A stretch of DNA of 64,000 nucleotides from Bacteroidota bacterium (GTDB lineage: Bacteria; Bacteroidota; Ignavibacteria; UBA10030; SZUA-254), in contig JAGVIE010000050.1 of assembly GCA_020056225.1 (NCBI GenBank), positions 1 through 64,000 on the forward strand, read 5' to 3'. The first letter of the stretch is position 1. Every line of letters begins with the position of its first letter. The position numbers and the translations under genes are program-made. Below the pieces are notes generated by a model that was not told where the DNA came from, made no database searches, and saw only the letters and a program-made list of their open reading frames with translations. Below are positions 39,378 through 47,314 of the stretch, piece by piece.

Positions 39378-40282
39378 GTTAGATGTTTCCCAAAATATTC
39401 CAGCAATTTTTGCCCGTATTCTTTTCCTGCAATATCCCACATGTTGTTGTGTGACGCTCCATGGATTGGGAAAATCTCTTTTGGCTGGTTCGCTTTTTCA
39501 AAAAGCATGAGCGAGTATTGATGCTTGATTAGATGATCGTCTGTGCCGTATACGATCAGTATCGGGATGTGAATTGTCTGTACGGCTTCGAGCGGTGAGA
39601 CTTCACGTGCTTTAAATTTTGCCCGTAATTCCGCGTGAACGATCACGAGATTCCTAAGGTAATGGAACGGCAGTTTTATCATTCTCTTTTGATAATCATC
39701 GAAGATGGTGCGGAGTGTGGCAAATGAATTTTCAGAAACGACCGCAGTTATACGTTTATCTATTGCGGCGGCTTGAATCGCGACTGCCGCTCCCATCGAT
39801 GTTCCGAACAAACCGATTTTACCAAGCTCGATATCTTTTCTTGCCGCAAGGTAATCGATGACGCGTGAGACATCGTGTTTTTCATAGAAACCATAAGTAC
39901 AATAGTTGCCGCCGCTTTTCCCATGCCGGCGCGAATCATAAAGGAAGATGTTGAAGTGATTATCGTGCATCAACTTGGCGAATCGTATTCCGTCTATTTT
40001 GCAATCGGCAACACCGTGCAAGTAAATGATTGTTCCCTTGACAGGCGCGGCGGCTTTGATGAGCCATCCATCAAGTTTAATATTATCAGTGGTGGTGATA
40101 ATGATTTCTTCGCAAGTTAGATCCATTTCGGATGGCACGGTCGGTAGACCAAGCTTTTGATAAAATTCGGCGTTTCTTCTTCTCGGTTGCAGGAGAAGCG
40201 TTGGACCGACAACGAAAAGAATAATTGTTGCCGAAGCTAAAAACGTAAATAACGCTATTGCAAGCGCTATGAATAAAACCAT
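39374..40282 (-). CDS. Membrane-anchored alpha/beta hydrolase
   Basis: A 302-residue protein with an N-terminal membrane helix (residues 3-30) followed by an alpha/beta hydrolase domain. The oxyanion region is IIYLHGVADC, the nucleophile elbow is GTSMGA, the acid is in YGTDDHL and the histidine is in HGASHNNMW, so the triad is complete. The DSRRHGKSGG segment is typical of the BEM46/YqkD-like group of hydrolases. Its TGA overlaps the ATG of the M28 peptidase by four bases (ATGA), so both are translated from one message. A joint role in peptide or ester turnover in the periplasm is possible but not shown. Confidence 0.85.
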   Translation of the reverse strand: MVLFIALAIALFTFLASATIILFVVGPTLLLQPRRRNAEFYQKLGLPTVPSEMDLTCEEIIITTTDNIKLDGWLIKAAAPVKGTIIYLHGVADCKIDGIRFAKLMHDNHFNIFLYDSRRHGKSGGNYCTYGFYEKHDVSRVIDYLAARKDIELGKIGLFGTSMGAAVAIQAAAIDKRITAVVSENSFATLRTIFDDYQKRMIKLPFHYLRNLVIVHAELRAKFKAREVSPLEAVQTIHIPILIVYGTDDHLIKHQYSLMLFEKANQPKEIFPIHGASHNNMWDIAGKEYGQKLLEYFGKHLT

Positions 40283-40403
40283 GCTTTACCTTTATGTTGG
40301 AGAGGATTCATTGCTATTACAGCAACTTCACAAATATATGAAGCGATTGTTTGGAATGCAAGACTTATCAAAGAAGTTTAACTTTTAAGAAGGTAAGGTG
40401 GAT

Positions 40404-40432
40404 TTGACAAAAGATAGTACAGTGATTATATT
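40404..40432 (+). promoter_or_regulatory. Strong promoter candidate of the cas operon
   Basis: TTGACA at 40404-40409, a 17-base spacer and TATATT at 40427-40432 match the sigma70 consensus better than any other site seen in the window. The start of transcription would lie near 40439, leaving about 110 bases of leader before the first cas-like frame. Confidence 0.6.
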
Positions 40433-40450
40433 GAACGATAGTAAAACAAA

Positions 40451-40519
40451 CCCCCTAGGTGAAGGACGTAAGGCAAAAGCCTACGGTAGATATCAACAGA
40501 GCAACTGTCTTTTAGGGGA
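40451..40519 (+). ncRNA. Possible structured leader RNA of the cas operon (three-way junction)
   Basis: Three stems can be drawn. P1 pairs CCCCTA (40452-40457) with TAGGGG (40513-40518). P2 pairs 40467-40474 with 40479-40485, seven base pairs with one bulged A and an AAAA loop. P3 pairs ACAG (40496-40499) with CTGT (40505-40508). Together they would form a three-way junction directly downstream of the promoter and upstream of the cas3 relic. I do not recognise a known riboswitch class. It was compared mentally with c-di-GMP-I and rejected. It may be a regulatory RNA, the remnant of something else, or chance pairing. Confidence 0.35.
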
Positions 40520-40549
40520 TTGAATTTCTCATCCTCATTGGGATAACAC

Positions 40550-40732
40550 ATGTTTTTTGCGCATTCTGAAAATACGGCAGGGACGAAACATATTCTAAAG
40601 GATCACCTCGAAAGCACTGCGGATATTTGTCGGTTGTTTGTACCATCTGCAAAGTTTGAGCAGTTGTTCTATCTTGCAGGGTTGGTGCATGATGGGGGAA
40701 AATTTCAGGATGGATTTCAAGTTATAGGGTGA
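40550..40732 (+). pseudogene. Relic of a cas3 gene: N-terminal HD domain fragment
   Basis: A 60-residue frame that starts MFFAHSENTAG, continues KDHLESTADICRLF and reaches LAGLVHDGGKFQDGFQ before a stop. These are the opening motifs of a type I-C Cas3 HD nuclease, which normally continues for some 700 residues. The usual HDxGK form is kept as HDGGK. The remaining HD ligands and the helicase are absent, and only 41 bases separate the stop from cas5c, so the rest was deleted. It occupies the position where cas3 stands in standard I-C operons. It differs in sequence from the complete Cas3 at 44438, so it is not a partial duplicate of that gene. Confidence 0.75.
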
Positions 40733-40773
40733 ACAAATGAAAATTATATTCAAACTATGTATAGGAGACTTTT

Positions 40774-41397
40774 ATGAGTCCACAAAATAAATCTTATGAA
40801 GTTCAATTTGAGATTGCGGGAACGGCGGCTATGTTTACCAGACCTGATACTGGGGCAACGCCGGTTTCTTATCCTGCGCCAACATATTCAGCGGCAAAGG
40901 GAATGTTCGAATCCATTGTGCGATTGAAAAGTGCACATATTAGACCGACGAAAGTTGAGATATGTGCGCCGATTCATTATCACCGTTACACAACCAATTA
41001 TGGTGGACCACTAAGAAAAAGTAATCAATTGAGCAAAGGTAGTTCATATCAACTGTTTGCCACTATCCTTGTAGATGTTTGTTATCGTGTTTACGGCGTA
41101 GTGGAAGAAATAGAAAGAGCGCCAATAGATCGCACAACAAACCACTTACATTACCTTCAAGATAAATTTGAAAAACGACTTCGTAACGGTAGATGGTATC
41201 ACGTACCTTGTTTGGGATGGAACGAATTCACTCCATCATATGTCGGACCATTTCGTGAAACAACCAAAGTGGAAGAATCTGTTGAGCAGATTATTCCGTC
41301 AATGCTTTTTTCTGTTTTCAGCAGGCCGGGAGTTTACTCTCCGTCATACAAGCAAGACGTTTGGATAAAGAAAGGAGTTCTTGAATATGTTGAATGA
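40774..41397 (+). CDS. cas5c: Cas5c, type I-C CRISPR RNA-processing and Cascade subunit
   Basis: In type I-C systems Cas5 replaces Cas6: it cuts the pre-crRNA and stays on the 5' handle. The 207-residue product shows MFTRPDTGATPVSYPAPT, SAAKGMFESIV, and VEICAPIHYHR, then a Cas5c-like LQDKFEKRLRNGRWYHVPCLGWNEF block. An AGGAG precedes the ATG. By eye the position that holds Lys in the known Lys-His pair of Cas5c (for instance KH in the Bacillus halodurans enzyme) reads LH here (NHLHYLQDKF), which is doubtful and needs alignment. Its 3' end overlaps the start of cas8c by 11 bases. No cas6 is present, as expected for type I-C. Confidence 0.82.
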   Translation: MSPQNKSYEVQFEIAGTAAMFTRPDTGATPVSYPAPTYSAAKGMFESIVRLKSAHIRPTKVEICAPIHYHRYTTNYGGPLRKSNQLSKGSSYQLFATILVDVCYRVYGVVEEIERAPIDRTTNHLHYLQDKFEKRLRNGRWYHVPCLGWNEFTPSYVGPFRETTKVEESVEQIIPSMLFSVFSRPGVYSPSYKQDVWIKKGVLEYVE

Positions 41398-43522
41398 AGG
41401 ATATGCTCTTCATAAAAGTCTGGAACGATGCGGAGTGCGGCTTATAAATCGACATCCAGACGTAAAAGAACCAGGTAAGAAGGATGGATTAATTGTCGGA
41501 TTAGATAAAAAAGGGAAAATCGTCAGAATAGAATACCGAAAAGCCGAAGACATCTCCAATCTGTGGACGACAAGAGAGGGAATGCAAAATAGCTTTCCGG
41601 TATTAAAACTACAACACCCCTTATGGAAGATCAGCCAAAACGATCCGCTTCGAAAAAAGCTTATCAATCTGAATGCAGATGAAATAGAGAAACGCAAACT
41701 GCTTAACCACCAAACTCATAGATTGAATATCTCATTAACTGAGAAAAATTGGTGGAATAGGCTACAAGAACGGGTCAAAATTTTACATCCATTTTTTGAA
41801 ACAACAAATAAAGATTATATGGCATTGTACGAGTTGACCAATCGTTATCTTCTTGCGAAAAAGGTCAATGATTTTGCTGAAGAATTATTAAATAAGGTGA
41901 GAAAACTTCAAAAAGAGATTCCATATACTCTTTATGAGAATATTTTAATAGGCAATATATATAAAGCAAAGGACAAAGGATATCGTGCGGAGATTCCACT
42001 TGTGCTTGATTTGAGCGACTGGGAAAAATATTCAGTGCGAGTTGCCAGTCCCAAGATGGAGCCCTTTGTAAATGAGTGTTTATTCAAGATGCAAAGCCCT
42101 GATTTAGTTGACGACAATAAGGCAAGTGACAACGTATCGCCAAGTGCATTATCGGGTAGCAAGGTACAGTTAGAAGATGATAAGTTTCCAAATCCTAAAT
42201 TACCAATAATAGGAAACACTTATCTTTTTTCTGTAAACGATCAAACGCCTTGTCAAACTCGATATAAAAAAACCAGCACAGATATTATTTCTATCGGGCG
42301 CCAAGAAGCAAACAAAATTCAAGACTCTCTAAACTGGATTACGAGTAAAGAACGAAAAGGAAAAACATGGTATCCCATACCAGGGTTGAATGAGGGCAAA
42401 AGCGACTTACTTATCACTTATCTTGAGAACAAACCCAATCTTAATGTGAATAAGGCATACTTGTTAGGTGGTATTAGTAAAAATGATTTTAGTGACAGTA
42501 CATATGAAGCAATATCCAGTGTAGCAATCGACGCTTTAAAAGGTGAACAAATTGTGCGAGCAAGCGACCTCATTAGAATCTTTTCTCTTCGTAAAGCCGA
42601 TCCGGGACGTACACAGGTATCTTTGCAGCGAGTTTATACAATTTCTAATCTCGTACAAGCTGATAAGACATGGAGGGAAGCAGCACTAAATGTCCCGAAT
42701 ATTTCTTTGCCTTTCTTCCGCAAAGAAATTGAAAAGACAATTGCCAGACAAGAAAATATTGCTGTGTCAATTTCGCAATTTCTCGCAGATAAAGAATTGA
42801 AAGCAACTTTTCTCTCACCAAGTTGTCCTTTCCCCGCCGATCTTGTTCAACTTACACAAAAGCAATGGATACGATTTGGAGAAGATTCTACTTCGGTATC
42901 TGGCGTTGCACTTGGAGATTTGTATGATATCTTTTTTGCCCACGGAACTATTGAAAGAAGTCTGGCGGAATATTTGTTAAGTATAACACTTCAACGTACA
43001 CAAGCTATACTTATTGGACTTGGACAGGCAGATCATAAAAACGAGATATATACAGTTAAGCCCGAAGCACGATTTACAGTATTAAAGACAATTTCAGCAT
43101 TTGCTATTTACTTATACAAACTCGGAATTAAAAAGGAGAATTATATGAAGGATACATTTTTCTATGTCGGCAGATTTCTGTCGCTGATTGATATATTACA
43201 TTTAGAATACTGTAAGAATGTTCGTGGTGGAAACATACCGCCACAACTTTTAGGAAATGCCCATCTTCAAATCGCGCTGGACAATCCAGTCTCAGCACTT
43301 GATATACTATCGCGGAGAATAAATATATATCAGGCGTGGACAAGAAAAGAGCAAGGAGAACAAGTTAAATTAGCACGATGGTCAGTCGGGCAACTTGGAA
43401 AAATTTCAACCTTACTTGCTGAAAAATCTCTGCCAATTTGCACGACGAATGTTGATAGGGCCCAAATTCTTTTAGGTTATTTAGCCAAATCGGAAGAGAT
43501 CCTTGAAGAAGAAAAAAAATAA
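41387..43522 (+). CDS. cas8c: Cas8c-like large subunit of type I-C Cascade
   Basis: The 711-residue product stands between cas5c and cas7c, where the I-C large subunit (Csd1/Cas8c) belongs, and is somewhat longer than usual. Individual motifs are weak. It is assigned by position, size and the C-terminal region, which reads like the Cas11c part (see the internal start at 43145). ATG 41387 is chosen, with GGAG at 41374-41377 nine bases before it. An in-frame TTG at 41381 is less likely. PAM recognition and R-loop stabilisation are the expected roles. Base composition is low in G+C (20 of 60 in 42481-42540 by hand count). Confidence 0.68.
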   Translation: MLNEGYALHKSLERCGVRLINRHPDVKEPGKKDGLIVGLDKKGKIVRIEYRKAEDISNLWTTREGMQNSFPVLKLQHPLWKISQNDPLRKKLINLNADEIEKRKLLNHQTHRLNISLTEKNWWNRLQERVKILHPFFETTNKDYMALYELTNRYLLAKKVNDFAEELLNKVRKLQKEIPYTLYENILIGNIYKAKDKGYRAEIPLVLDLSDWEKYSVRVASPKMEPFVNECLFKMQSPDLVDDNKASDNVSPSALSGSKVQLEDDKFPNPKLPIIGNTYLFSVNDQTPCQTRYKKTSTDIISIGRQEANKIQDSLNWITSKERKGKTWYPIPGLNEGKSDLLITYLENKPNLNVNKAYLLGGISKNDFSDSTYEAISSVAIDALKGEQIVRASDLIRIFSLRKADPGRTQVSLQRVYTISNLVQADKTWREAALNVPNISLPFFRKEIEKTIARQENIAVSISQFLADKELKATFLSPSCPFPADLVQLTQKQWIRFGEDSTSVSGVALGDLYDIFFAHGTIERSLAEYLLSITLQRTQAILIGLGQADHKNEIYTVKPEARFTVLKTISAFAIYLYKLGIKKENYMKDTFFYVGRFLSLIDILHLEYCKNVRGGNIPPQLLGNAHLQIALDNPVSALDILSRRINIYQAWTRKEQGEQVKLARWSVGQLGKISTLLAEKSLPICTTNVDRAQILLGYLAKSEEILEEEKK
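43145..43522 (+). CDS. cas11c: Cas11c small subunit from an internal start in cas8c
   Basis: Inside cas8c, AAGGAG at 43133-43138 lies six bases before an in-frame ATG at 43145 (residue 587 of Cas8c). Translation from there gives 125 residues, MKDTFFYVGRFLSLIDILHL to the natural stop, a helical protein of the size known for Cas11c. Separate production of the small subunit from inside cas8 is established for several type I-B, I-C and I-D systems. Here the strong binding site in the correct place supports the same. It would line the target-strand belly of Cascade. Whether both products are made is not proved by the sequence. Confidence 0.72.
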   Translation: MKDTFFYVGRFLSLIDILHLEYCKNVRGGNIPPQLLGNAHLQIALDNPVSALDILSRRINIYQAWTRKEQGEQVKLARWSVGQLGKISTLLAEKSLPICTTNVDRAQILLGYLAKSEEILEEEKK

Positions 43523-43562
43523 AAAACCAAACTTTGTTTAACTAACTAATTGGAGAAAAACC

Positions 43563-44441
43563 ATGTCAAAGACAATACAAGAAGAAGTTATTAATCGAGC
43601 CACAGGGCTGTTGATTATTGACGTTATAAATTCCAACCCAAACGGTGATCCAGATAAAGAAAGCGATCCTCGCCAAAGATCAGATCAAAAAGGAGAGATT
43701 TCGCCGGTTTCTTTTAAGCGAAAGCTTCGAGATCTCATCGAAGACAAGGATGGACCAGTATGGAAAAAAAATGAAAAGGATGCTTCGTTGAACCAAGATG
43801 AGTTTTTCATTCTTGAAAGCCGGGGACGAGATCGTGGTGAAATTAAGAAACTGCTTGAGAAGAATCCCGATGCATTTAAGAATAAATACTGGGATGCTAG
43901 GATTTTTGGTAACACTTTTCTTGAAGAAGGAGCATCAACAAGTATCAAAACAGGTGTTATTCAGTTTGGACTAGGAATTTCTGTAGCTCCAGTACGAATC
44001 GAGCGCATGACGACGACCAATAAGTCTGGAGTTGAAGAAGGTAAAGACCGTGGTATGGCACCGCTAGGTTATCGAATAGTTGAGCACGGAGTTTATTGCA
44101 TGCCCTTTTTTGTCAACCCTACGGCTGCCATTAAAACCGGATGCACTAAAAAAGATATTGATCTTCTCTTAAGAGTCATTCCACATACCTACAAACACAC
44201 AGCATCATACATTAGAAGCAATGTGGATATAATTCATGCTTGGTATATTGAACATAAGTCTCCGCTGGGTTCTTGTTCCGACTTTGATTTGATTGCAGCG
44301 TTGACTCCAAAGAAGAATAATAAGCCCGAAGAACCCTCAACATCAAGAGCCGATTATACTCCAATACCGACAGAACAGAATGTACCGGAAGAACTTCGAA
44401 AGAAAGTACTTCCGATTAGAGATTTAATGAAAGAAATATGA
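43563..44441 (+). CDS. cas7c: Cas7c backbone subunit of type I-C Cascade
   Basis: A 292-residue RAMP-type protein that coats the crRNA spacer. Its opening GLLIIDVINSNPNGDPDKES is the signature of the Csd2/Csh2 Cas7 family. The segment DARIFGNTFLEEGAS and then IQFGLGISVAPVRIERMTTT and the later MAPLGYRIVEHGVYCMPFFV are also typical. TTGGAG 8-10 bases before the ATG is a good binding site. Its stop overlaps the cas3 start as ATGA at 44438-44441. The C-terminal region is charged and less conserved. Confidence 0.88.
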   Translation: MSKTIQEEVINRATGLLIIDVINSNPNGDPDKESDPRQRSDQKGEISPVSFKRKLRDLIEDKDGPVWKKNEKDASLNQDEFFILESRGRDRGEIKKLLEKNPDAFKNKYWDARIFGNTFLEEGASTSIKTGVIQFGLGISVAPVRIERMTTTNKSGVEEGKDRGMAPLGYRIVEHGVYCMPFFVNPTAAIKTGCTKKDIDLLLRVIPHTYKHTASYIRSNVDIIHAWYIEHKSPLGSCSDFDLIAALTPKKNNKPEEPSTSRADYTPIPTEQNVPEELRKKVLPIRDLMKEI

Positions 44442-46684
44442 TGGCTGTGTTGCTTGCGCATAGTGCGGGCAAGAATCCACCTGTACCGCCTCAGCCTTAC
44501 TTGACACATGTTTCAAATGTATTGCGTCGGGTAATGGAGAATACCGAGCGTCTTTCTCCGTACTACGGAGGCGATCTGAATTACTTCCGTGAAGCTGTAA
44601 GGGCGTCAGCCATCTTTCACGACTTGGGAAAGTTGGATGATGAGAATCAAAAAATTCTTTTACGTGGCGGTGGAAGAGGTTTGCCCGTGAATCATGTTGA
44701 TGCTGGAACTGCAAACTTGCTTGCGAACGATTTGGCGGAATCAGCTCTCATTGCTTATGCACATCATATTGGGTTACAGTCGATTCCTGAAGAGCGAGCA
44801 AAGGAAGAATTGTTTCTACGCGATCCGAATTTGGTTACTCGGACAGAACAGTATCTTGCGGATTATCTTTCAAAGCATATTAATTCGGGGTCAGGAAAGT
44901 TAGAAAAAACAGCAGATGGTGTTTCTGATTGGACCGGATTAACACGACGAATAGCTCTCTCATGTTTAGTAGACGCGGATCATGGAGATACAGCACACAA
45001 TTACCAACAAGAATTCCCCGTATCACATCCATCTCCAAGATGGAAAGAGCGACTTGAAAAACTTGATGAATATGTAAAAGGGCTGATAAAAGAATCGAAT
45101 CCTAATGAAGAAAGGAATCGGCTTCGTCAACAAATATATCAATCTTGTCGTGATGCAGATACAACTCCTTCTTTTTATGCATGCGATAGTCCAGTTGGAA
45201 CAGGTAAAACAACGGCGGTCATGGCTCATCTTTTAAGAATGGCGATAGATAAAAACCTTCGTCATATTATTGTTGTGTTGCCATACACAAACATCATCAA
45301 ACAATCTGTTGAGGTTTATCGAAAAGCACTCGTTTTGCCAGATGAGAACGCTGATGAAATAGTTGCAGAACATCATCATCAAGCAGATTTTGATGATCTC
45401 AATACCCGTCAATTAGCAACGCTATGGAAATCGCCGATTATTGTAACAACAGCAGTTCAATTCTTTGAGACCATAGCAAGTAATCATCCGTCAAAACTCA
45501 GGAAACTTCACGAACTTCCCGGAAGCGGTGTCTTTATAGATGAAACACACGCGGCGATACCGTTTCATTTATGGCCTCAAACGTGGAAGTGGTTGAAAGA
45601 GTTCTCAGAGAAATGGGATTGTTATTTTGTATTTGCGTCCGGCTCGCTTTCGAGATTTTGGGAATTGAAAGATATGATTGAAGAGCCAGAAATAATTCCA
45701 GATTTGGTGTCGAAGCAATTACGAGAAGAGGCATTACGCCAGGAAAGAAAACGAATTATACCTGTCCGACATCCATCTGTATTAAACGATACAGAATTAA
45801 TTAACCTCGTTCTTAGCAAGCCAGGTCCCCGATTGGTTATTATGAACACAGTTCAATCAGCCGCTGTGCTTGCGGATAGATTAGCAAAGAAGATTAATGG
45901 AAAAGAAGAATATACAATAGATGTACATACTTCAAAGGTATTGCATTTGTCTACTGCTCTATCTCCAATTGATAGAGAGGTTATCGTAAAAAAAATCGAA
46001 GAACGGCTTGCTTTACCAATTGACAATTCAAGAAGAGATTTCACACTTGTTGCGACAAGTTGTGTTGAGGCGGGAGTAGATTTTTCTTTTCGTTCGGCAT
46101 TTCGTGAACGTGCCGGGACAGCAAATCTTATTCAGATAGGAGGTCGGGTTCGTAGAAATAATGAAGACTTTGAACCGACACTAATAGACTTTAGGATCGA
46201 AGCACCTCTTTTTAATCGTCATCCTGCTTTTACTTTGTCGAGTCAAATATTGGAAAAATTGTTTAACGAAAACAAGGTTGAATCAGACCCACCTGCTGAC
46301 CTCGTTACAGAAGCATTGCGGAGAGAATTGATGTCAGATACCAGTGAAAGACATAAAAGATTGCAAAAGATGGAAAGAGAAATGGATTATCCAGAGGTAG
46401 CAAAATTATATCAAGTGATTTCGAGTAACACTATTCTTGTTTTAGTAAATCAACAAATAATAGAGAATCTTAAGAAGAGAGAAAAAGTATATCCAAAAGA
46501 AATAAATCGCAACAGCGTACAAATTTGGATGAATAAAATTGGGAAGACTTGTGCTTATCCACTGGATGCATTTCCCGGTCTATATGGATTAGACAAAGAT
46601 AATTATGATAAAACATTTTTGGGGTATATGAAGGGAATGTTGCAACAATTAAAACAAGATTCTGAGGGTGGTGGAGTGATCTAA
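44438..46684 (+). CDS. cas3: Cas3 HD nuclease-helicase, complete
   Basis: A 748-residue Cas3 that degrades target DNA after Cascade binding. The N-terminal HD domain has THVSNVL (first His), FHDLGK (residues 60-65), NHVDAGT and AYAHHIGL. The SF2 helicase has Walker A GTGKTTAV, DETH Walker B, the FASGS motif III and QIGGRVRR as motif VI, preceded by SCVEAGVDF. All essential motifs are intact. It sits between cas7c and cas4, not at the head of the operon as in typical I-C loci. Its N-terminus is unlike the relic at 40550. Two ATGs stand at the start (44438 and 44441). Confidence 0.9.
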   Translation: MMAVLLAHSAGKNPPVPPQPYLTHVSNVLRRVMENTERLSPYYGGDLNYFREAVRASAIFHDLGKLDDENQKILLRGGGRGLPVNHVDAGTANLLANDLAESALIAYAHHIGLQSIPEERAKEELFLRDPNLVTRTEQYLADYLSKHINSGSGKLEKTADGVSDWTGLTRRIALSCLVDADHGDTAHNYQQEFPVSHPSPRWKERLEKLDEYVKGLIKESNPNEERNRLRQQIYQSCRDADTTPSFYACDSPVGTGKTTAVMAHLLRMAIDKNLRHIIVVLPYTNIIKQSVEVYRKALVLPDENADEIVAEHHHQADFDDLNTRQLATLWKSPIIVTTAVQFFETIASNHPSKLRKLHELPGSGVFIDETHAAIPFHLWPQTWKWLKEFSEKWDCYFVFASGSLSRFWELKDMIEEPEIIPDLVSKQLREEALRQERKRIIPVRHPSVLNDTELINLVLSKPGPRLVIMNTVQSAAVLADRLAKKINGKEEYTIDVHTSKVLHLSTALSPIDREVIVKKIEERLALPIDNSRRDFTLVATSCVEAGVDFSFRSAFRERAGTANLIQIGGRVRRNNEDFEPTLIDFRIEAPLFNRHPAFTLSSQILEKLFNENKVESDPPADLVTEALRRELMSDTSERHKRLQKMEREMDYPEVAKLYQVISSNTILVLVNQQIIENLKKREKVYPKEINRNSVQIWMNKIGKTCAYPLDAFPGLYGLDKDNYDKTFLGYMKGMLQQLKQDSEGGGVI

Positions 46685-46687
46685 TAT

Positions 46688-47314
46688 ATGTACTCCGAAG
46701 ACGACTTCATACAACTCAGCGCTCTGCAACATTACGTATTTTGCCCGCGGCAATGTGGGTTGATACATGTGGAAGATGTATGGGCGGATAACGTCTTTAC
46801 CGTGCGCGGAGAAATCCTGCACGAAAAGGTGGATACCGATACGTACGAAACGCGAGGCACGCTGAAAACGGTGCGTGGGTTGAGAATCCATTCAACACGA
46901 CTTGGCATTGTTGGTAGGTGCGATGTTGTAGAATTTCGAAAAGGTAAGAGCGAACAGGAAGAAGTAATGCCTGTGGAGTTTAAGTCTGGCGAACCCAAAG
47001 AAGATGTGAGTGATAAGGTGCAGTTATGCGCGCAAGCATTATGCTTAGAAGAAATGATGAACACGCAGGTGAAGCGCGGAGCGTTCTTCTATGGTAAAAT
47101 CCGACGTCGTGTTCAGGTTGAGCTTGATGACGAACTAAGAAAGCAAACAGAAGAGATCATTGCTGCCGTGCATGAGATTGTCTCGCAAAAGAAAGTGCCT
47201 GCGGCTCGTTACAATGAGAAATGCAGAAATTGTTCTCTCGAAGAAACGTGCATGCCAAAGGCAATGAATGAAAGAAAACTTCATAAATATATTGAAACCT
47301 TGTATCAGCCATGA
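46688..47314 (+). CDS. cas4: Cas4 nuclease of spacer acquisition
   Basis: A 208-residue RecB-type nuclease with the iron-sulfur motif of Cas4: one cysteine group in HYVFCPRQCGLI near residue 20 and three cysteines in CRNCSLEETC near the end. The PD-(D/E)XK core reads GRCDVVEF, then MPVEFKSGEP with Glu and Lys. It trims prespacers and helps choose PAM orientation for Cas1-Cas2. It starts four bases after cas3. G+C rises sharply from here (34 of 60 in 46801-46860, against 19 of 60 in 46381-46440 of cas3), so the adaptation genes probably have a different history. Confidence 0.9.
   Translation: MYSEDDFIQLSALQHYVFCPRQCGLIHVEDVWADNVFTVRGEILHEKVDTDTYETRGTLKTVRGLRIHSTRLGIVGRCDVVEFRKGKSEQEEVMPVEFKSGEPKEDVSDKVQLCAQALCLEEMMNTQVKRGAFFYGKIRRRVQVELDDELRKQTEEIIAAVHEIVSQKKVPAARYNEKCRNCSLEETCMPKAMNERKLHKYIETLYQP

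Noticed and set aside
40451-40519. c-di-GMP class I riboswitch
   Set aside because: A GGACG and a CAAACC-like stretch recall the class, but the tetraloop stem, the receptor and the order of conserved bases do not fit.
40550-40732. Functional stand-alone Cas3'' nuclease
   Set aside because: Only the first HD motif is present; the other metal ligands are missing and the frame ends after 60 residues.
44438-44700. Idea that the complete Cas3 is the second half of the split gene whose first part is the relic at 40550
   Set aside because: The complete Cas3 has its own full HD domain, with different sequence, so the two are not halves of one protein.
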